A DNA stretch of 64,000 nucleotides. Origin: Acinetobacter sp. GTDB lineage: Bacteria; Pseudomonadota; Gammaproteobacteria; Pseudomonadales; Moraxellaceae. Positions within the stretch are counted from its first letter, which is position 1. Every line of letters starts with the position of its first letter. A program made the translations under genes and the position numbers. Below are positions 13,903 to 21,730 of this stretch, piece by piece. Under the pieces are notes generated by a model, which was not told where the DNA came from, made no database searches, and was given only the letters and a program-made list of their open reading frames with translations. Location of the stretch: contig JASLHF010000027.1 of assembly GCA_030152275.1 (NCBI GenBank), positions 1 to 64,000 on the forward strand. The letters are read 5' to 3'.

Positions 13903-14086
13903 AGTGTAATTGAGAGCACTAGAGGCCATATAAAAAGCTTGAAGTATAAAGGGCTTATACTCTTGATACATAATAACTATTATTTACAATACTTTAGTAA
14001 TTTAATAGAATCGTTAAGCTTTACATAAACCTACATCAGCGCAAATGATAAAGGTCTGAAGTCCTATAGAGATATAGGACTTTTTT
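13903..14086 (+). ncRNA. Late leader transcript pR'-tR' (lambda 6S-like)
   Basis: No gene of coding quality lies between the promoter at 13891-13896 and the terminator at 14060-14086. A transcript would be about 180-185 nt, close to the 194-nt lambda 6S RNA. Hairpins are visible near the start (AGTG/CACT with CCT/AGG, 13899-13927) and middle (AGTATAA/TTATACT, ~13945-13963). Q would modify polymerase here and let it pass into the late genes. Confidence 0.5.
14035..14086 (+). terminator. tR'-like terminator, copy 1 of a repeated block
   Basis: AGTCCTATA (14060-14068), GAGA loop, TATAGGACT (14073-14081), then TTTTT: a perfect 9-bp stem. It is preceded by ATCAGCGCAAATGATAA, which recurs before the terminator at 17622-17643 with a different stem sequence but the same stem length. 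Confidence 0.85.
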
Positions 14087-14199
14087 AATGTCTGAAAGAA
14101 AGATATGTTCCAATTTTTTTTAAGATTATTTTGCTTAGCTTGAAAAATCTGCAACTAATGGCGGCTTTTCCTTTTCCTGTATGTAGATAAAATAGTGTT

Positions 14200-14403
14200 A
14201 TGAAAAGACCTTATAGACGGAAGGTTATTCCGAAATCTTCTTGGACAACAGAGCAAGATATATTCTTGATTGAGAATAGTTCACTTGAAATGAGGGAGCT
14301 ATGTATTAGATTGCCATATACAGAAGATGAAATTTTAAAGCGCAAGGAAATGCTTGGTCTTATACGTAGGGACTTGCAGATGCGTAAATTCATAAGCAAA
14401 TAA
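14200..14403 (+). CDS. Small Myb/SANT-like helix-turn-helix protein
   Basis: 67 aa, basic. KSSWTTEQDIFLIENSSLEMRELCIRLPYTEDEILKRKEMLGL follows the three-helix Myb/SANT pattern with spaced Trp/Ile/Leu. Start ATG 14200 (MKRPYRRKVIPKS). Likely binds DNA; target unknown. First coding gene after the tR'-like terminator. Confidence 0.6.
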   Translation: MKRPYRRKVIPKSSWTTEQDIFLIENSSLEMRELCIRLPYTEDEILKRKEMLGLIRRDLQMRKFISK

Positions 14404-14605
14404 GAATAAAATAAGTAAAATATCTTTAGTTTAGATAAAGATTTTAAGTTTTAATTAACAATAACTTATGTGAAACATAAAATCAGATTGAGAAAAATTG
14501 CACAAATTTACAAAAAAATAATTTTGTATGATGTATTTGGTACTTTTGTAGTCTCATTATTTGAGATAGTTTAGTAGAACAATAATACTAAATCGAGCTT
14601 CAAAA

Positions 14606-14872
14606 ATGTCTAATCCATTTGAGCTTCATGTTTTACGCCAGATCTATGATTTCATCATTGAGCGTGACAGCTTCAAAAATTTGAGCCCTCACAATCAAGT
14701 TTTGGAGTTTTTCAGAGAAATAAACGAAGGAGATAAGTCTGACGTGGTAGAAATGAGTCCAAATATCATTCATGGTAAATTTGGGTTTGTCTCAAAAATT
14801 AATTTAACCTTTGTACCAATGTTCAAAGATAAAGATAAATTTCTAAAATGGGTACATCAACAACTTAATTAA
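14606..14872 (+). CDS. Unknown ~90-aa family, copy 1
   Basis: 88 aa. Shares FE-HVL-QIYDF-IER, LEFFRE-N-G, GKFG and DKD-F-KW---QLN with the gene at 17213, and more distantly with 17843. The bases before the start (GAGCTTCAAAAATG) match those before copy 3 (GAGCTTAAAAATG), supporting this start. Soluble, mixed alpha/beta, function unknown. It precedes a cold-shock gene, as does copy 3. Confidence 0.7.
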   Translation: MSNPFELHVLRQIYDFIIERDSFKNLSPHNQVLEFFREINEGDKSDVVEMSPNIIHGKFGFVSKINLTFVPMFKDKDKFLKWVHQQLN

Positions 14873-14941
14873 TTCTTATGAATTTGATTTTTAATAATAT
14901 TATTAGTGTATAAAATTATAATACTCATTCGGAGTAAAAGA

Positions 14942-15151
14942 ATGACAATTGTTACCAATGGTGTTGTGAAGTGGTTTGATAAGTCAAAAGGTTTTGGATT
15001 CATTGCGAGTGATGCTGGCGAAGACTTATTTGCACACTATAGTGAAATTAGAATGAATGGCTATAAAGTTTTAATTGAAGGTCAAAGAGTTCAATTTGAA
15101 ATATCTCAAGGTAAAAAAGGAAGACAAGCTAGCAATATCCAGCCTGTCTAA
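14942..15151 (+). CDS. Cold-shock-domain protein, copy 1
   Basis: 69 aa from ATG 14942 (MTIVTNGVVKWF), with GGAG 7 nt before; the in-frame ATG at 14906 has no ribosome site. RNP1 (KGFGFIAS) and RNP2-like (DLFAHYSEI) motifs are intact, and GRQASNIQPV closes the five-strand OB fold. It binds single-stranded RNA/DNA and may act as an RNA chaperone or transcription antiterminator. Phage-borne copies are uncommon; three occur here. Closest to the copy at 18339. Confidence 0.93.
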   Translation: MTIVTNGVVKWFDKSKGFGFIASDAGEDLFAHYSEIRMNGYKVLIEGQRVQFEISQGKKGRQASNIQPV

Positions 15152-15205
15152 TATATATTTCAAAACATAAAATCAATTATTCAATGTCACTAATGAGTTG
15201 GAATA

Positions 15206-15328
15206 ATGGGTAAAAACTTCAAAATTCTTCTTACATTATTTTTAATAAGTGTTATTGCAGTAACAATTTACATTTATGAGCATAAAAAAAGACAAAGAAT
15301 TGAGATATTAGAGCGCATATCACAATAA
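15206..15328 (+). CDS. Single-TM peptide, 40 aa
   Basis: MGKNFKILL then a hydrophobic helix (to ~residue 24) and a basic tail (YEHKKRQRIEILERISQ). The paralogue at 18680 has the same plan and the same (Y)E/H-KK-RQR tail. GGA lies 4 nt before the ATG. It could be a small membrane regulator or lysis-related peptide; unknown. Confidence 0.55.
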   Translation: MGKNFKILLTLFLISVIAVTIYIYEHKKRQRIEILERISQ

Positions 15329-15370
15329 AACATGAATATATGATTTTAAAATTAGATTTCTGGTGTGATT

Positions 15371-15487
15371 ATGATGCAATTTATTAAGTGTATGTTTGGC
15401 ATACATGGATTAAGTAAAAAGCATCAATGTATAGATGGTGAAATTGAATACTGTCAAAATTGCTTTAAAATCACTCTTATAAAATAA
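15371..15487 (+). CDS. Small Cys-rich protein, 38 aa
   Basis: Starts MMQFIKCMFGIHGLSKKH. Four Cys (KC, QC, YC, NC) with CQNC-type spacing near the end suggest a small zinc-binding knuckle. GGTG precedes the ATG by 6 nt. Lies between the TM peptide and the candidate RNA. Confidence 0.45.
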   Translation: MMQFIKCMFGIHGLSKKHQCIDGEIEYCQNCFKITLIK

Positions 15488-15515
15488 TTGTTAAATAAAC
15501 ATAGGTAAATCTGTG

Positions 15516-15700
15516 CGCAGGTGCTATAGTGTGTTTGATCGAATCCGTAAGCGGAACGGTAGTGTTTGAGTTGTTAATGGAATTGCGTATTCCCTCCAAT
15601 CTGGTGCTAAAGCATCGAATTCAAACAGTTAACGCATAGCATGAATTCGCATCATGCCGATCAAGGGGAGCCTGCAGCTATTCGTGGGTTTTCCTTAAAA
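15516..15700 (+). ncRNA. Candidate structured non-coding RNA with own promoter
   Basis: An extended -10 (TGCTATAGT, 15522-15530) leads into an RNA with nested helices. P1 is TTGATCG (15535-15541) with CGATCAA (15658-15664). P2 is TCCG/CGGA (15544-15555). P3 is a 10-bp helix TGTTTGAGTT (15563-15572) with AATTCAAACA (15618-15627), enclosing GGAAT/ATTCC (15579-15593) and TGCT/AGCA (15605-15614). P4 is GCATG/CATGC (15639-15657). That makes a four-way, cloverleaf-like core of ~130 nt. A weak hairpin (CCTGC/GTGGG) with TTTT follows at ~15671-15692. There is no coding potential and no family I recognise. Confidence 0.55.
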
Positions 15701-15855
15701 TTCTAAAGATACTAATCTGATTTTTATCTATTTTTTTCAAGCTACTGTAAATATCATAAGTTTAAATTTTTCTTAAGTGAACAATCTCCAAAATCAAAGT
15801 TGGTTTTATTTTTAATACTATTCTGTTTACAAAAGCTCATTATATGAGTCAATAA

Positions 15856-16077
15856 ATGAACATATCTAACGGCTGGACTACTGCTTCAGCAATTAACGGT
15901 GATGAAATTCGTGTGAATATTATTCCGTTAAAGAAAATTCAAAGCAATTTGAATGGTAAAACCTTAGTTGAAGTTGCTAAACAAGTTGTCCTAGAGTCGG
16001 GGCAAAAGCTAACTTTAAATATTGATGGTAAATCTTTTTATACTGAACTAAATAAACTATATAAATTGTATTTTTAA
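15856..16077 (+). CDS. Hypothetical protein, 73 aa
   Basis: Starts MNISNGWTTASAINGDEIRV. Beta-rich, no Cys, no membrane segment; LTLNIDGKSFYTELNKLYKLYF closes it. Ribosome site weak. No family recognised. Confidence 0.5.
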   Translation: MNISNGWTTASAINGDEIRVNIIPLKKIQSNLNGKTLVEVAKQVVLESGQKLTLNIDGKSFYTELNKLYKLYF

Positions 16078-16202
16078 ACCCTCACTCTTAAACCTAAACA
16101 ACTTAGAGCTAAAATTTTTTAATTAAATTATTTATAAATTAATCATTTATTTTCTTAATTTTTTCAAGAACTCTAAATTAAATATTATTAAAGGAAATTA
16201 TT

Positions 16203-16418
16203 ATGTCAAATTTAACTACAGGCACTGTTAAGTGGTTTAACGATAATAAAGGCTTCGGTTTCATCGCAGCTGATAATGGCGAAGAAGTTTTTGCTCATTT
16301 TTCTCAAATCAATTCAAGTGGTTTCAAATCACTTGCTGAAGGTCAGCGTGTACAGTTTAGCGTATCAAAAGGCCAACGTGGATACCAAGCGAGTGAAATC
16401 GTTGGGATTGATGGTTAA
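16203..16418 (+). CDS. Cold-shock-domain protein, copy 2
   Basis: 71 aa, [23 protein letters not shown] with intact RNP1 (KGFGFIAA) and RNP2-like (VFAHFSQI) motifs. Strong AAAGGAAA ribosome site. The next gene begins 3 bp later and probably shares the transcript. It differs from copies 1 and 3 in [21 protein letters not shown] and is closer to a host-type CspA. Confidence 0.95.
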   Translation: MSNLTTGTVKWFNDNKGFGFIAADNGEEVFAHFSQINSSGFKSLAEGQRVQFSVSKGQRGYQASEIVGIDG

Positions 16419-16421
16419 TAC

Positions 16422-16643
16422 ATGGATACCAAATTCTTAAAAAAACTTACGGTTGATGTAATTGATCAGCATGGTGAAATACAAGCAGTTGAAGCTATGT
16501 ATGATACCTCTAGACAAAAAGAAAATTTGAAAGCAAATGACGATCAAATCCGTTATTTGAACGTAAATGATGAATTGATCAAACCAAGTTTCGATATGCA
16601 TTTTTTTAGCATTAGAACAGGTAAAATTTTTAAGTTCGCTTAA
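16422..16643 (+). CDS. Hypothetical protein, 73 aa, cotranscribed with cold-shock copy 2
   Basis: Starts MDTKFLKKLTVDVIDQHGE. Small, charged, no membrane segment. It begins 3 bp after the cold-shock gene and is closed by a strong terminator at 16660. No family recognised. Confidence 0.6.
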   Translation: MDTKFLKKLTVDVIDQHGEIQAVEAMYDTSRQKENLKANDDQIRYLNVNDELIKPSFDMHFFSIRTGKIFKFA

Positions 16644-16659
16644 AATTTGATTATTAAAA

Positions 16660-16684
16660 AGAACCTCCTGCGGGAGGTTTTTTA
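16660..16684 (+). terminator. Rho-independent terminator
   Basis: AACCTCC-TGC-GGGAGGTT followed by TTTTT, ending the cold-shock copy 2 unit. Confidence 0.9.
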
Positions 16685-16695
16685 ATGGGTGAAAT

Positions 16696-17094
16696 ATGGA
16701 AATAGATGCATATAAAACCCTAACCAACAAACTTCCACATAAGAAAAAACCGCGTACCAGACCGCTACCAAAAGCGAGTGAAAAATACCTAGAAGCATTC
16801 GATCGATTAAAAGAAATATTAGATCGGATGGAAATCAAGTATGAAGAGTACTTTCATTTTAAAACGACGAAACACTGGCGTTTTGATTTACACCTTCTTG
16901 AATACCGCGTGCTAATTGAAATAGCGACTGGCCCGTGGTCAGGTGGTCGTAAAGGTAAACTCGCAACAAAAGCTTGGAGCATGGATCGTTATGATCATGC
17001 TGAAGCAATGGGGTATCGATTTCACCGTTTTGAACTTGCAGATATCAATATGGGGCGGGCAACGGCCTGGCTAAAGTCATTAGAGAAAAATTGA
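16696..17094 (+). CDS. Second Vsr/DUF559-like protein, probably altered active site
   Basis: 132 aa. KYEEYFHFKTTKHWRFDLHL, YRVLIEIATG and AMGYRFHRFELAD align with the nuclease at 13013-13423 (EQEFHFQPGRKWRADFHL, ILIEVEGG, MLGYQVIRFST). The acidic Asp of the FDL/ADF position is kept, but the second acid of EVEGG is replaced (EIATG), so catalysis may be lost or changed. It sits among the cold-shock genes, away from the early operon. Confidence 0.6.
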   Translation: MEIDAYKTLTNKLPHKKKPRTRPLPKASEKYLEAFDRLKEILDRMEIKYEEYFHFKTTKHWRFDLHLLEYRVLIEIATGPWSGGRKGKLATKAWSMDRYDHAEAMGYRFHRFELADINMGRATAWLKSLEKN

Positions 17095-17212
17095 AAGATT
17101 TTATAATGATATGGTGGTGATACTTATTGTTTCAGGATGTGTGAAAGCTTTAATATTCTCATAAATGACGTTAGGTTGATAATTCAAGTCTAATTATTAT
17201 GAGAAGAAAGTC

Positions 17213-17482
17213 ATGAATAAAAATTTTGAATTCCATGTTTTAAGCCAGATTTATGATTTTCTTATTGAGCGGAATGATCACGGTTCGTGTGGCATTCACG
17301 GCAAAATTCTCGAGTTCTTCCGTGAATTGAATCTTGGTCAGCCTGAGGATTTTAAGATTATTGATCCGAAGAAAATTGCTGGTAAGTTTGGTACGGTTGA
17401 TTTTATCCACCTAATAAACGTACCTCATTATGAAGATAAAGATCGTTTTATTAAATGGGCTTATACTCAGTTAAATCGCTAA
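17213..17482 (+). CDS. Unknown ~90-aa family, copy 2
   Basis: 89 aa, clearly paralogous to the gene at 14606 (FEFHVLSQIYDFLIER, LEFFRELN, GKFG, DKDRFIKWAYTQLN). Good AGAAAG ribosome site. The repeated ATCAGCGCAAATGATAA-terminator block follows. Function unknown. Confidence 0.7.
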   Translation: MNKNFEFHVLSQIYDFLIERNDHGSCGIHGKILEFFRELNLGQPEDFKIIDPKKIAGKFGTVDFIHLINVPHYEDKDRFIKWAYTQLNR

Positions 17483-17598
17483 ATCAATATAGTGAAAATT
17501 CACTTTAAACTTCACTTAAATTTATGATTAATAATAAATTATATGTTTTCAAGCTGTGGGCTTTAGAACTATAATTATCATGCTTTAATGCATCTCAA

Positions 17599-17648
17599 AT
17601 CAGCGCAAATGATAAGAGTCAAGCTCCATAGAAATATGGAGCTTTTTC
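17599..17648 (+). terminator. Terminator copy 2 of the repeated block
   Basis: AGCTCCATA (17622-17630), GAAA loop, TATGGAGCT (17635-17643), TTTTT. Preceded by AATCAGCGCAAATGATAA as at 14035. Stem bases differ from copy 1 by compensating changes, so structure is conserved. The rest of the 360-bp gap to 17843 is AT-rich and I see no gene in it. Confidence 0.85.
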
Positions 17649-17842
17649 AATTAAAAAATAATCTTTACGATGTGATTGTTAAGATGAATTAGATTCTATT
17701 TCAAAAGATAAATTTACCTTAAAGTGTTATTTAAAAATATTAAATACTTATAAAAAATAGGTATTTAGAGGTGTAAATAGCTATTGTTCTCAAAATCTTG
17801 AAAGAGTAAATTAATTACTTATAAAAACAAATGAGCTTAAAA

Positions 17843-18115
17843 ATGCCGGATAAGAACACTAAAGCAATAGTTGAACAAATCTATAACTTTGTCACTGAAA
17901 AGCATGGCATCCAAAACAAAAGCCGTTTTATGCAGCTCTCTCTATTTTTTAATTATTTACATGAGGGTGATGAAAGTACATTTACAGCTATTAAGCCCTA
18001 TAATTACCAGGGTGTCTTTAATGGTAGTAAGCAAATTATTTATGGAAACGCAGCCCCTGATATTTTTGATAAAGAGAACTTCATTGAGTGGACATTAAAA
18101 TCGATTGATGGATAG
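17843..18115 (+). CDS. Unknown ~90-aa family, copy 3 (diverged)
   Basis: 90 aa from ATG 17843 (MPDKNTKAIVEQIYNFV). This start puts IYNF at the same residue as IYDF of copy 1 and the same GAGCTT(C)AAAAATG precedes both; an in-frame ATG at 17831 is rejected. Shares the -FF--L-EGD and D---F--W patterns. Followed, like copy 1, by a cold-shock gene and a TM peptide. Confidence 0.65.
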   Translation: MPDKNTKAIVEQIYNFVTEKHGIQNKSRFMQLSLFFNYLHEGDESTFTAIKPYNYQGVFNGSKQIIYGNAAPDIFDKENFIEWTLKSIDG

Positions 18116-18338
18116 GGAGACTGATGCAGTACTTTGCTTTTGATCTTCTTTTAGATTTAAAAATGAAAACTATTTAACATTTTTAATAATAATTGCAAAA
18201 TAAAACAAGGACTTGGTTCGCATAAAAATAACATTTGTATCTTCATATTTAAGGATTATTGGTTATATTGAATATGCTTGTTAATTAATCAATATTTACA
18301 GCAATTTCTAAACTTATAATTATTTAAAGGAAATATAA

Positions 18339-18548
18339 ATGTCTAATTTAACAAATGGGACAGTTAAGTGGTTCAATGCTACAAAGGGTTTCGGATTTAT
18401 TGCTTCCGATACTGGTGAAGAATTATTTGCTCACTTTAGTGAAATACGAATCGATGGCTATAAAGTACTAGAAGAAGGCCAGCGTGTAGTGTTTGAAATT
18501 ACTAATGGTAAGAAGGGCAAGCAAGCGAGCAATATCCAAATTCTCTAA
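18339..18548 (+). CDS. Cold-shock-domain protein, copy 3
   Basis: 69 aa, [23 protein letters not shown] with intact RNP motifs; AAAGGAAA ribosome site. Its second half ([27 protein letters not shown]) is closest to copy 1 (SEIRMNGYKVLIEGQR, RQASNIQ), supporting duplication of a larger module. Confidence 0.95.
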   Translation: MSNLTNGTVKWFNATKGFGFIASDTGEELFAHFSEIRIDGYKVLEEGQRVVFEITNGKKGKQASNIQIL

Positions 18549-18578
18549 AATAATAAGTTCCCAGTCATATCTTGTCTT

Positions 18579-18606
18579 GACCCGTCTTTTATAGGCGGGT
18601 TTTTTG
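18579..18606 (+). terminator. Rho-independent terminator
   Basis: GACCCGTC and GGCGGGTT around TTTTATA, then TTTTT; closes cold-shock copy 3. Confidence 0.85.
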
Positions 18607-18679
18607 TCATTAATTGCCATTAAGTTTTAACATTTAAATGCTTAATTTAAATGAAAACTACATTATAAGAGCAATAAAA

Positions 18680-18835
18680 ATGATCTTTACAAGAATACAA
18701 GTCCTGATTGGTGGACTAATTATAAGTGTGCTGGTTTCTTCTGTGTGGATTTACCATGAGAAGAAAAAACAACGCAGAGCAGAAATTCAGCAAATCATTA
18801 CTGAAGCGCGAGCAGGATTAAGTCTAGCTCAATAG
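18680..18835 (+). CDS. Single-TM peptide, 51 aa (paralogue of 15206)
   Basis: MIFTRIQVLIGGLIISVLVSS forms a membrane helix, then WIYHEKKKQRRAEIQQII. Start chosen at ATG 18680; the longer frame from 18638 lacks a ribosome site. Tail resembles that of the 40-aa peptide at 15206. Lies 15 bp before the metallopeptidase gene. Confidence 0.55.
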   Translation: MIFTRIQVLIGGLIISVLVSSVWIYHEKKKQRRAEIQQIITEARAGLSLAQ

Positions 18836-18850
18836 TAGGAGCTAAAACCT

Positions 18851-19492
18851 ATGGAATGCTTTAGACCATTCCCACCGACTGAACTTATAGATCAGGCTGA
18901 GGAAGAAGACGCTATACGTCTTGCACCAGCGCAAGAACTTCTGGCCTGGGTGAAAGCTAATTATTTAACGATTGGTGGTCAACTTCATAACCCAGACCAT
19001 GATCATATTGCAGAGCTGCTTCACGACAATGAAGAATTTTTAGCATTTGCTTGGGCATCATCTGCAGCAATGGCTAAAAAGAGAATGGTGCTTGGTCAGT
19101 GTGAAAAAGTAATGTTTAACCAAGGTGGGTGGAAGAAAGCTCGTCAAGAACAACAAATGAGAGATTGGTTTGGATTTGTTCCTCAATACTTAATTACGAT
19201 TGATGCGGCATTCTGTGAGCAAACATCTGATCGGGAGTTTTGCCGTTTGATTGAACATGAGCTTTACCACATTGGTGTAGAGCGCGATGAAGATGGTGAG
19301 ATCATTTATAGCGATGTAACTGGCTTACCTAAGCACTATTTGGCTGGACATGATGTCGAAGTGTTCTTTGGTGAAATACGTCAACATGGAATTGATAGCT
19401 CAGTGAAGCGCTTATTGGAAATCGCCAAGAACGCTCCATTTGTTTCGGAGACAAACATTGCAGCGTGTTGTGGGAATTGCGTGATGAATTGA
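18851..19492 (+). CDS. Putative phage metallopeptidase
   Basis: 213 aa. The zinc motif HELYH (in RLIEHELYHIG, ~residue 138) followed by a conserved acidic GHDVEVFFGEI defines the putative phage metallopeptidase family found just before terminase genes in many phages. TIDAAFCEQTSDREFCRLIEHEL is the typical strand-helix leading to the zinc helix. GGAG lies 8 nt before the ATG. Its target is unknown; it may process a structural or host protein. Confidence 0.8.
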   Translation: MECFRPFPPTELIDQAEEEDAIRLAPAQELLAWVKANYLTIGGQLHNPDHDHIAELLHDNEEFLAFAWASSAAMAKKRMVLGQCEKVMFNQGGWKKARQEQQMRDWFGFVPQYLITIDAAFCEQTSDREFCRLIEHELYHIGVERDEDGEIIYSDVTGLPKHYLAGHDVEVFFGEIRQHGIDSSVKRLLEIAKNAPFVSETNIAACCGNCVMN

Positions 19493-19550
19493 GCTGAAAG
19501 GCTCTTTTTTTTGCCTATCTTGCTATACGTACATATACAAAGAGGTGTTT

Positions 19551-20045
19551 ATGGCAGCACTAAAAGAGCCTGTAAAAATGTTTATTGTTCAGTCTCTTGC
19601 ATGCTTTGAAACCCCTCAACAAGTAGTAGAAGCTGTAAAGCAAGATTATAAAATTGAAATTACCCGCCAACAGGTGGCTCTTTACGATCCAACGAAAGTA
19701 GCAGGGCGCAATTTAAGCAAGAAACTAAAAGACTTATTTGAGCGTACTCGCAAAGAATTCCGAGAAAACATTGAAGATATCGCGATTGCGAATAAGGCTT
19801 TTCGACTGAGAGAGATTCAAAAGATGTATGAAGATTCGGGTCGAAATAAGAGAGCTAAACAAAACTTGTTGAAACAAGCCTTTCAAGAAACTGATGGTCG
19901 TATCACGAAGCAAGAGATTACGGGTAAAGGTGGTAATCCGATTGAAACTGAGCATAAACATGCACTACCGGCTTATACGCCTGAGCAATTAGCAGGAATG
20001 AGCGCTCAGGAGCTTTCGCGTTTAGCAATTAATGGCAAATTATGA
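19551..20045 (+). CDS. terS: Terminase small subunit (DUF2280 type)
   Basis: 164 aa from ATG 19551 (MAALKEPVKMFIVQSLA), with AGAGGTG just upstream; the GTG at 19545 overlaps that ribosome site. The N-terminal HTH (FETPQQVVEAVKQDYKIEITRQQVALYDPTK) should bind the packaging site; a helical oligomerisation core follows (~60-120). Stop overlaps the large-subunit start (ATGA). Confidence 0.85.
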   Translation: MAALKEPVKMFIVQSLACFETPQQVVEAVKQDYKIEITRQQVALYDPTKVAGRNLSKKLKDLFERTRKEFRENIEDIAIANKAFRLREIQKMYEDSGRNKRAKQNLLKQAFQETDGRITKQEITGKGGNPIETEHKHALPAYTPEQLAGMSAQELSRLAINGKL

Positions 20046-21718
20046 GTTATTCAATTGAGGAAATAGCACCACTCATTAAAGAGTGGACTATAAACACACG
20101 GCTACCTGAAGTAATAGCTGAAATGACCAGACGCTATTACTACCGAACCTTAATCGAACAAAATGAATTAAGTCGCCAGGCCGAAATATACAAGTGCAGT
20201 CAAGATCCAGTGCATTGGTTTAATCATTGGGTGTGGACTTACGATCCACGTGGTATGCCATTTGGTTTACCCGCAAATATTCCTTTTGTGTTACGGCCTG
20301 GGCAGGTAGATCTAGTTCATTGGCTATTAGAGCGTGAAAGTACGCAAACCCATGGACTGATCGAAAAGTCACGTGATGAGGGAATGAGCTACGTTTTACT
20401 TGGTTTCTATTTGCACCGATGGCTGTATGTTGATGGCTTTGCTGGTGGTGTAGGGAGCCGTAAAGAAGATCTGGTCGATAAGAAGGGTGACCCGAAGACA
20501 CTATTACATAAATTCCGCGATATGTTCTCGAAACTACCCGATTGGATGAAGCCCAAAGACTTTGTCGGCAAAGTCCACGATAACTATCTTCGGATCATTA
20601 ATCCTGATAATGGCTCAACTGTAACGGGCGAAGCAGGTGACAATATTGGTCGTGGTGGACGTACCACAATGTACTTTCTAGATGAATGGGCATTCGTCGA
20701 GCGCCAGGAAGCGGTCGATGCGGCAATATCTCAAAACACAAACGTTCATATCAAAGGATCTACACCGAATGGTATCGGCGATCGTTTTTATCAAGACCGT
20801 TTCAGTGGTCGATATGCGGTATTTACCATGCCATGGCGATTGAATCCGGATAAGAACTGGCAGGTTGAGCTGAGAGGAAAGTTGATCTATCCATGGTATG
20901 AGAAACAAGTCTCTACCTTAGATGACGTGGTACTTGCTCAGGAAGTAGATATTAACTATGCAGCATCGGTCGAAGGGGTGTTAATCCCATCAGCTTGGGT
21001 TCAATCTGCTATTGATGCTCATAAGAAACTCGATATACAGCCATCAGGTGATCGAATTGGTGGCTTAGACGTGGCTGATGAGGGTAAAGATAAAAACTCA
21101 TTTGCAGGACGTCATGGTGTTGTTTTGAATTATCTAGATACATGGTCTGGTAAGGGAGATGACATTTTCGGGACAACTCAGAAAGCGATCGATATTTGTT
21201 TGGATTTGAATATTCGAGCATTTCTCTATGATGCTGATGGCCTGGGCGCAGGTGTACGTGGTGATGCACGGGTCATTAATGAGCGCAATGAGGATCAAGG
21301 TATTACAGAGATTCAAACTGACCCATTTAGAGGATCAGGATCAGTTAATGAACCTGATGAGGAAATGGTCGAAGCGCGAAAGAATATTGATTTCTTTGCC
21401 AATCTCAAGGCTCAAATGTGGTGGTCTCTAAGAATGCGTTTCCAAAACACATACAGGGCATTGAATGGTATGGAATACGATCCAGATTCGATTATTTCTC
21501 TTAGCTCTGACGATTTAAATGAATCTGAGCTGAAAGCACTGACCGTGGAATTGTCTCAGCCGACCTACACTAAAAATGGTGCAGGTAAAATCTTAGTCAA
21601 TAAACAACCAGCAGGTGCTGCATCACCCAACCGGGCTGATAGCGTGATGATCTGTTTCAGTAATGTCCAAGAACAAGAAACCAAGCAACCTTATGTTGCA
21701 GGTAGTCGAATCTTTTAA
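20042..21718 (+). CDS. terL: Terminase large subunit
   Basis: 558 aa packaging motor. A divergent Walker A (LIEKSRDEGMS, ~residue 106-116), Walker B TMYFLDEWAF (~211-220) with catalytic Glu, and a C-terminal RNase H-like nuclease with acidic residues in GGLDVADEGKD and FLYDADGLGAG (~residues 340-350 and 396-406). It is of the Mu-like group that pairs with DUF935 portals. It cuts and packages concatemers; cos or pac type cannot be told from sequence here. Confidence 0.93.
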   Translation: MSYSIEEIAPLIKEWTINTRLPEVIAEMTRRYYYRTLIEQNELSRQAEIYKCSQDPVHWFNHWVWTYDPRGMPFGLPANIPFVLRPGQVDLVHWLLERESTQTHGLIEKSRDEGMSYVLLGFYLHRWLYVDGFAGGVGSRKEDLVDKKGDPKTLLHKFRDMFSKLPDWMKPKDFVGKVHDNYLRIINPDNGSTVTGEAGDNIGRGGRTTMYFLDEWAFVERQEAVDAAISQNTNVHIKGSTPNGIGDRFYQDRFSGRYAVFTMPWRLNPDKNWQVELRGKLIYPWYEKQVSTLDDVVLAQEVDINYAASVEGVLIPSAWVQSAIDAHKKLDIQPSGDRIGGLDVADEGKDKNSFAGRHGVVLNYLDTWSGKGDDIFGTTQKAIDICLDLNIRAFLYDADGLGAGVRGDARVINERNEDQGITEIQTDPFRGSGSVNEPDEEMVEARKNIDFFANLKAQMWWSLRMRFQNTYRALNGMEYDPDSIISLSSDDLNESELKALTVELSQPTYTKNGAGKILVNKQPAGAASPNRADSVMICFSNVQEQETKQPYVAGSRIF

Positions 21719-21730
21719 TTAGGTGCTGAC

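Noticed and set aside
15516..15700. tRNA gene at the structured RNA
   Set aside because: Cloverleaf-like only in branching; there is no 7-5-5-5 arm pattern, no T-loop TTCGA in the right place and no CCA end.
20220..21316. Several minus-strand frames within the terminase gene
   Set aside because: Mirror frames of a long conserved gene, without starts or motifs.
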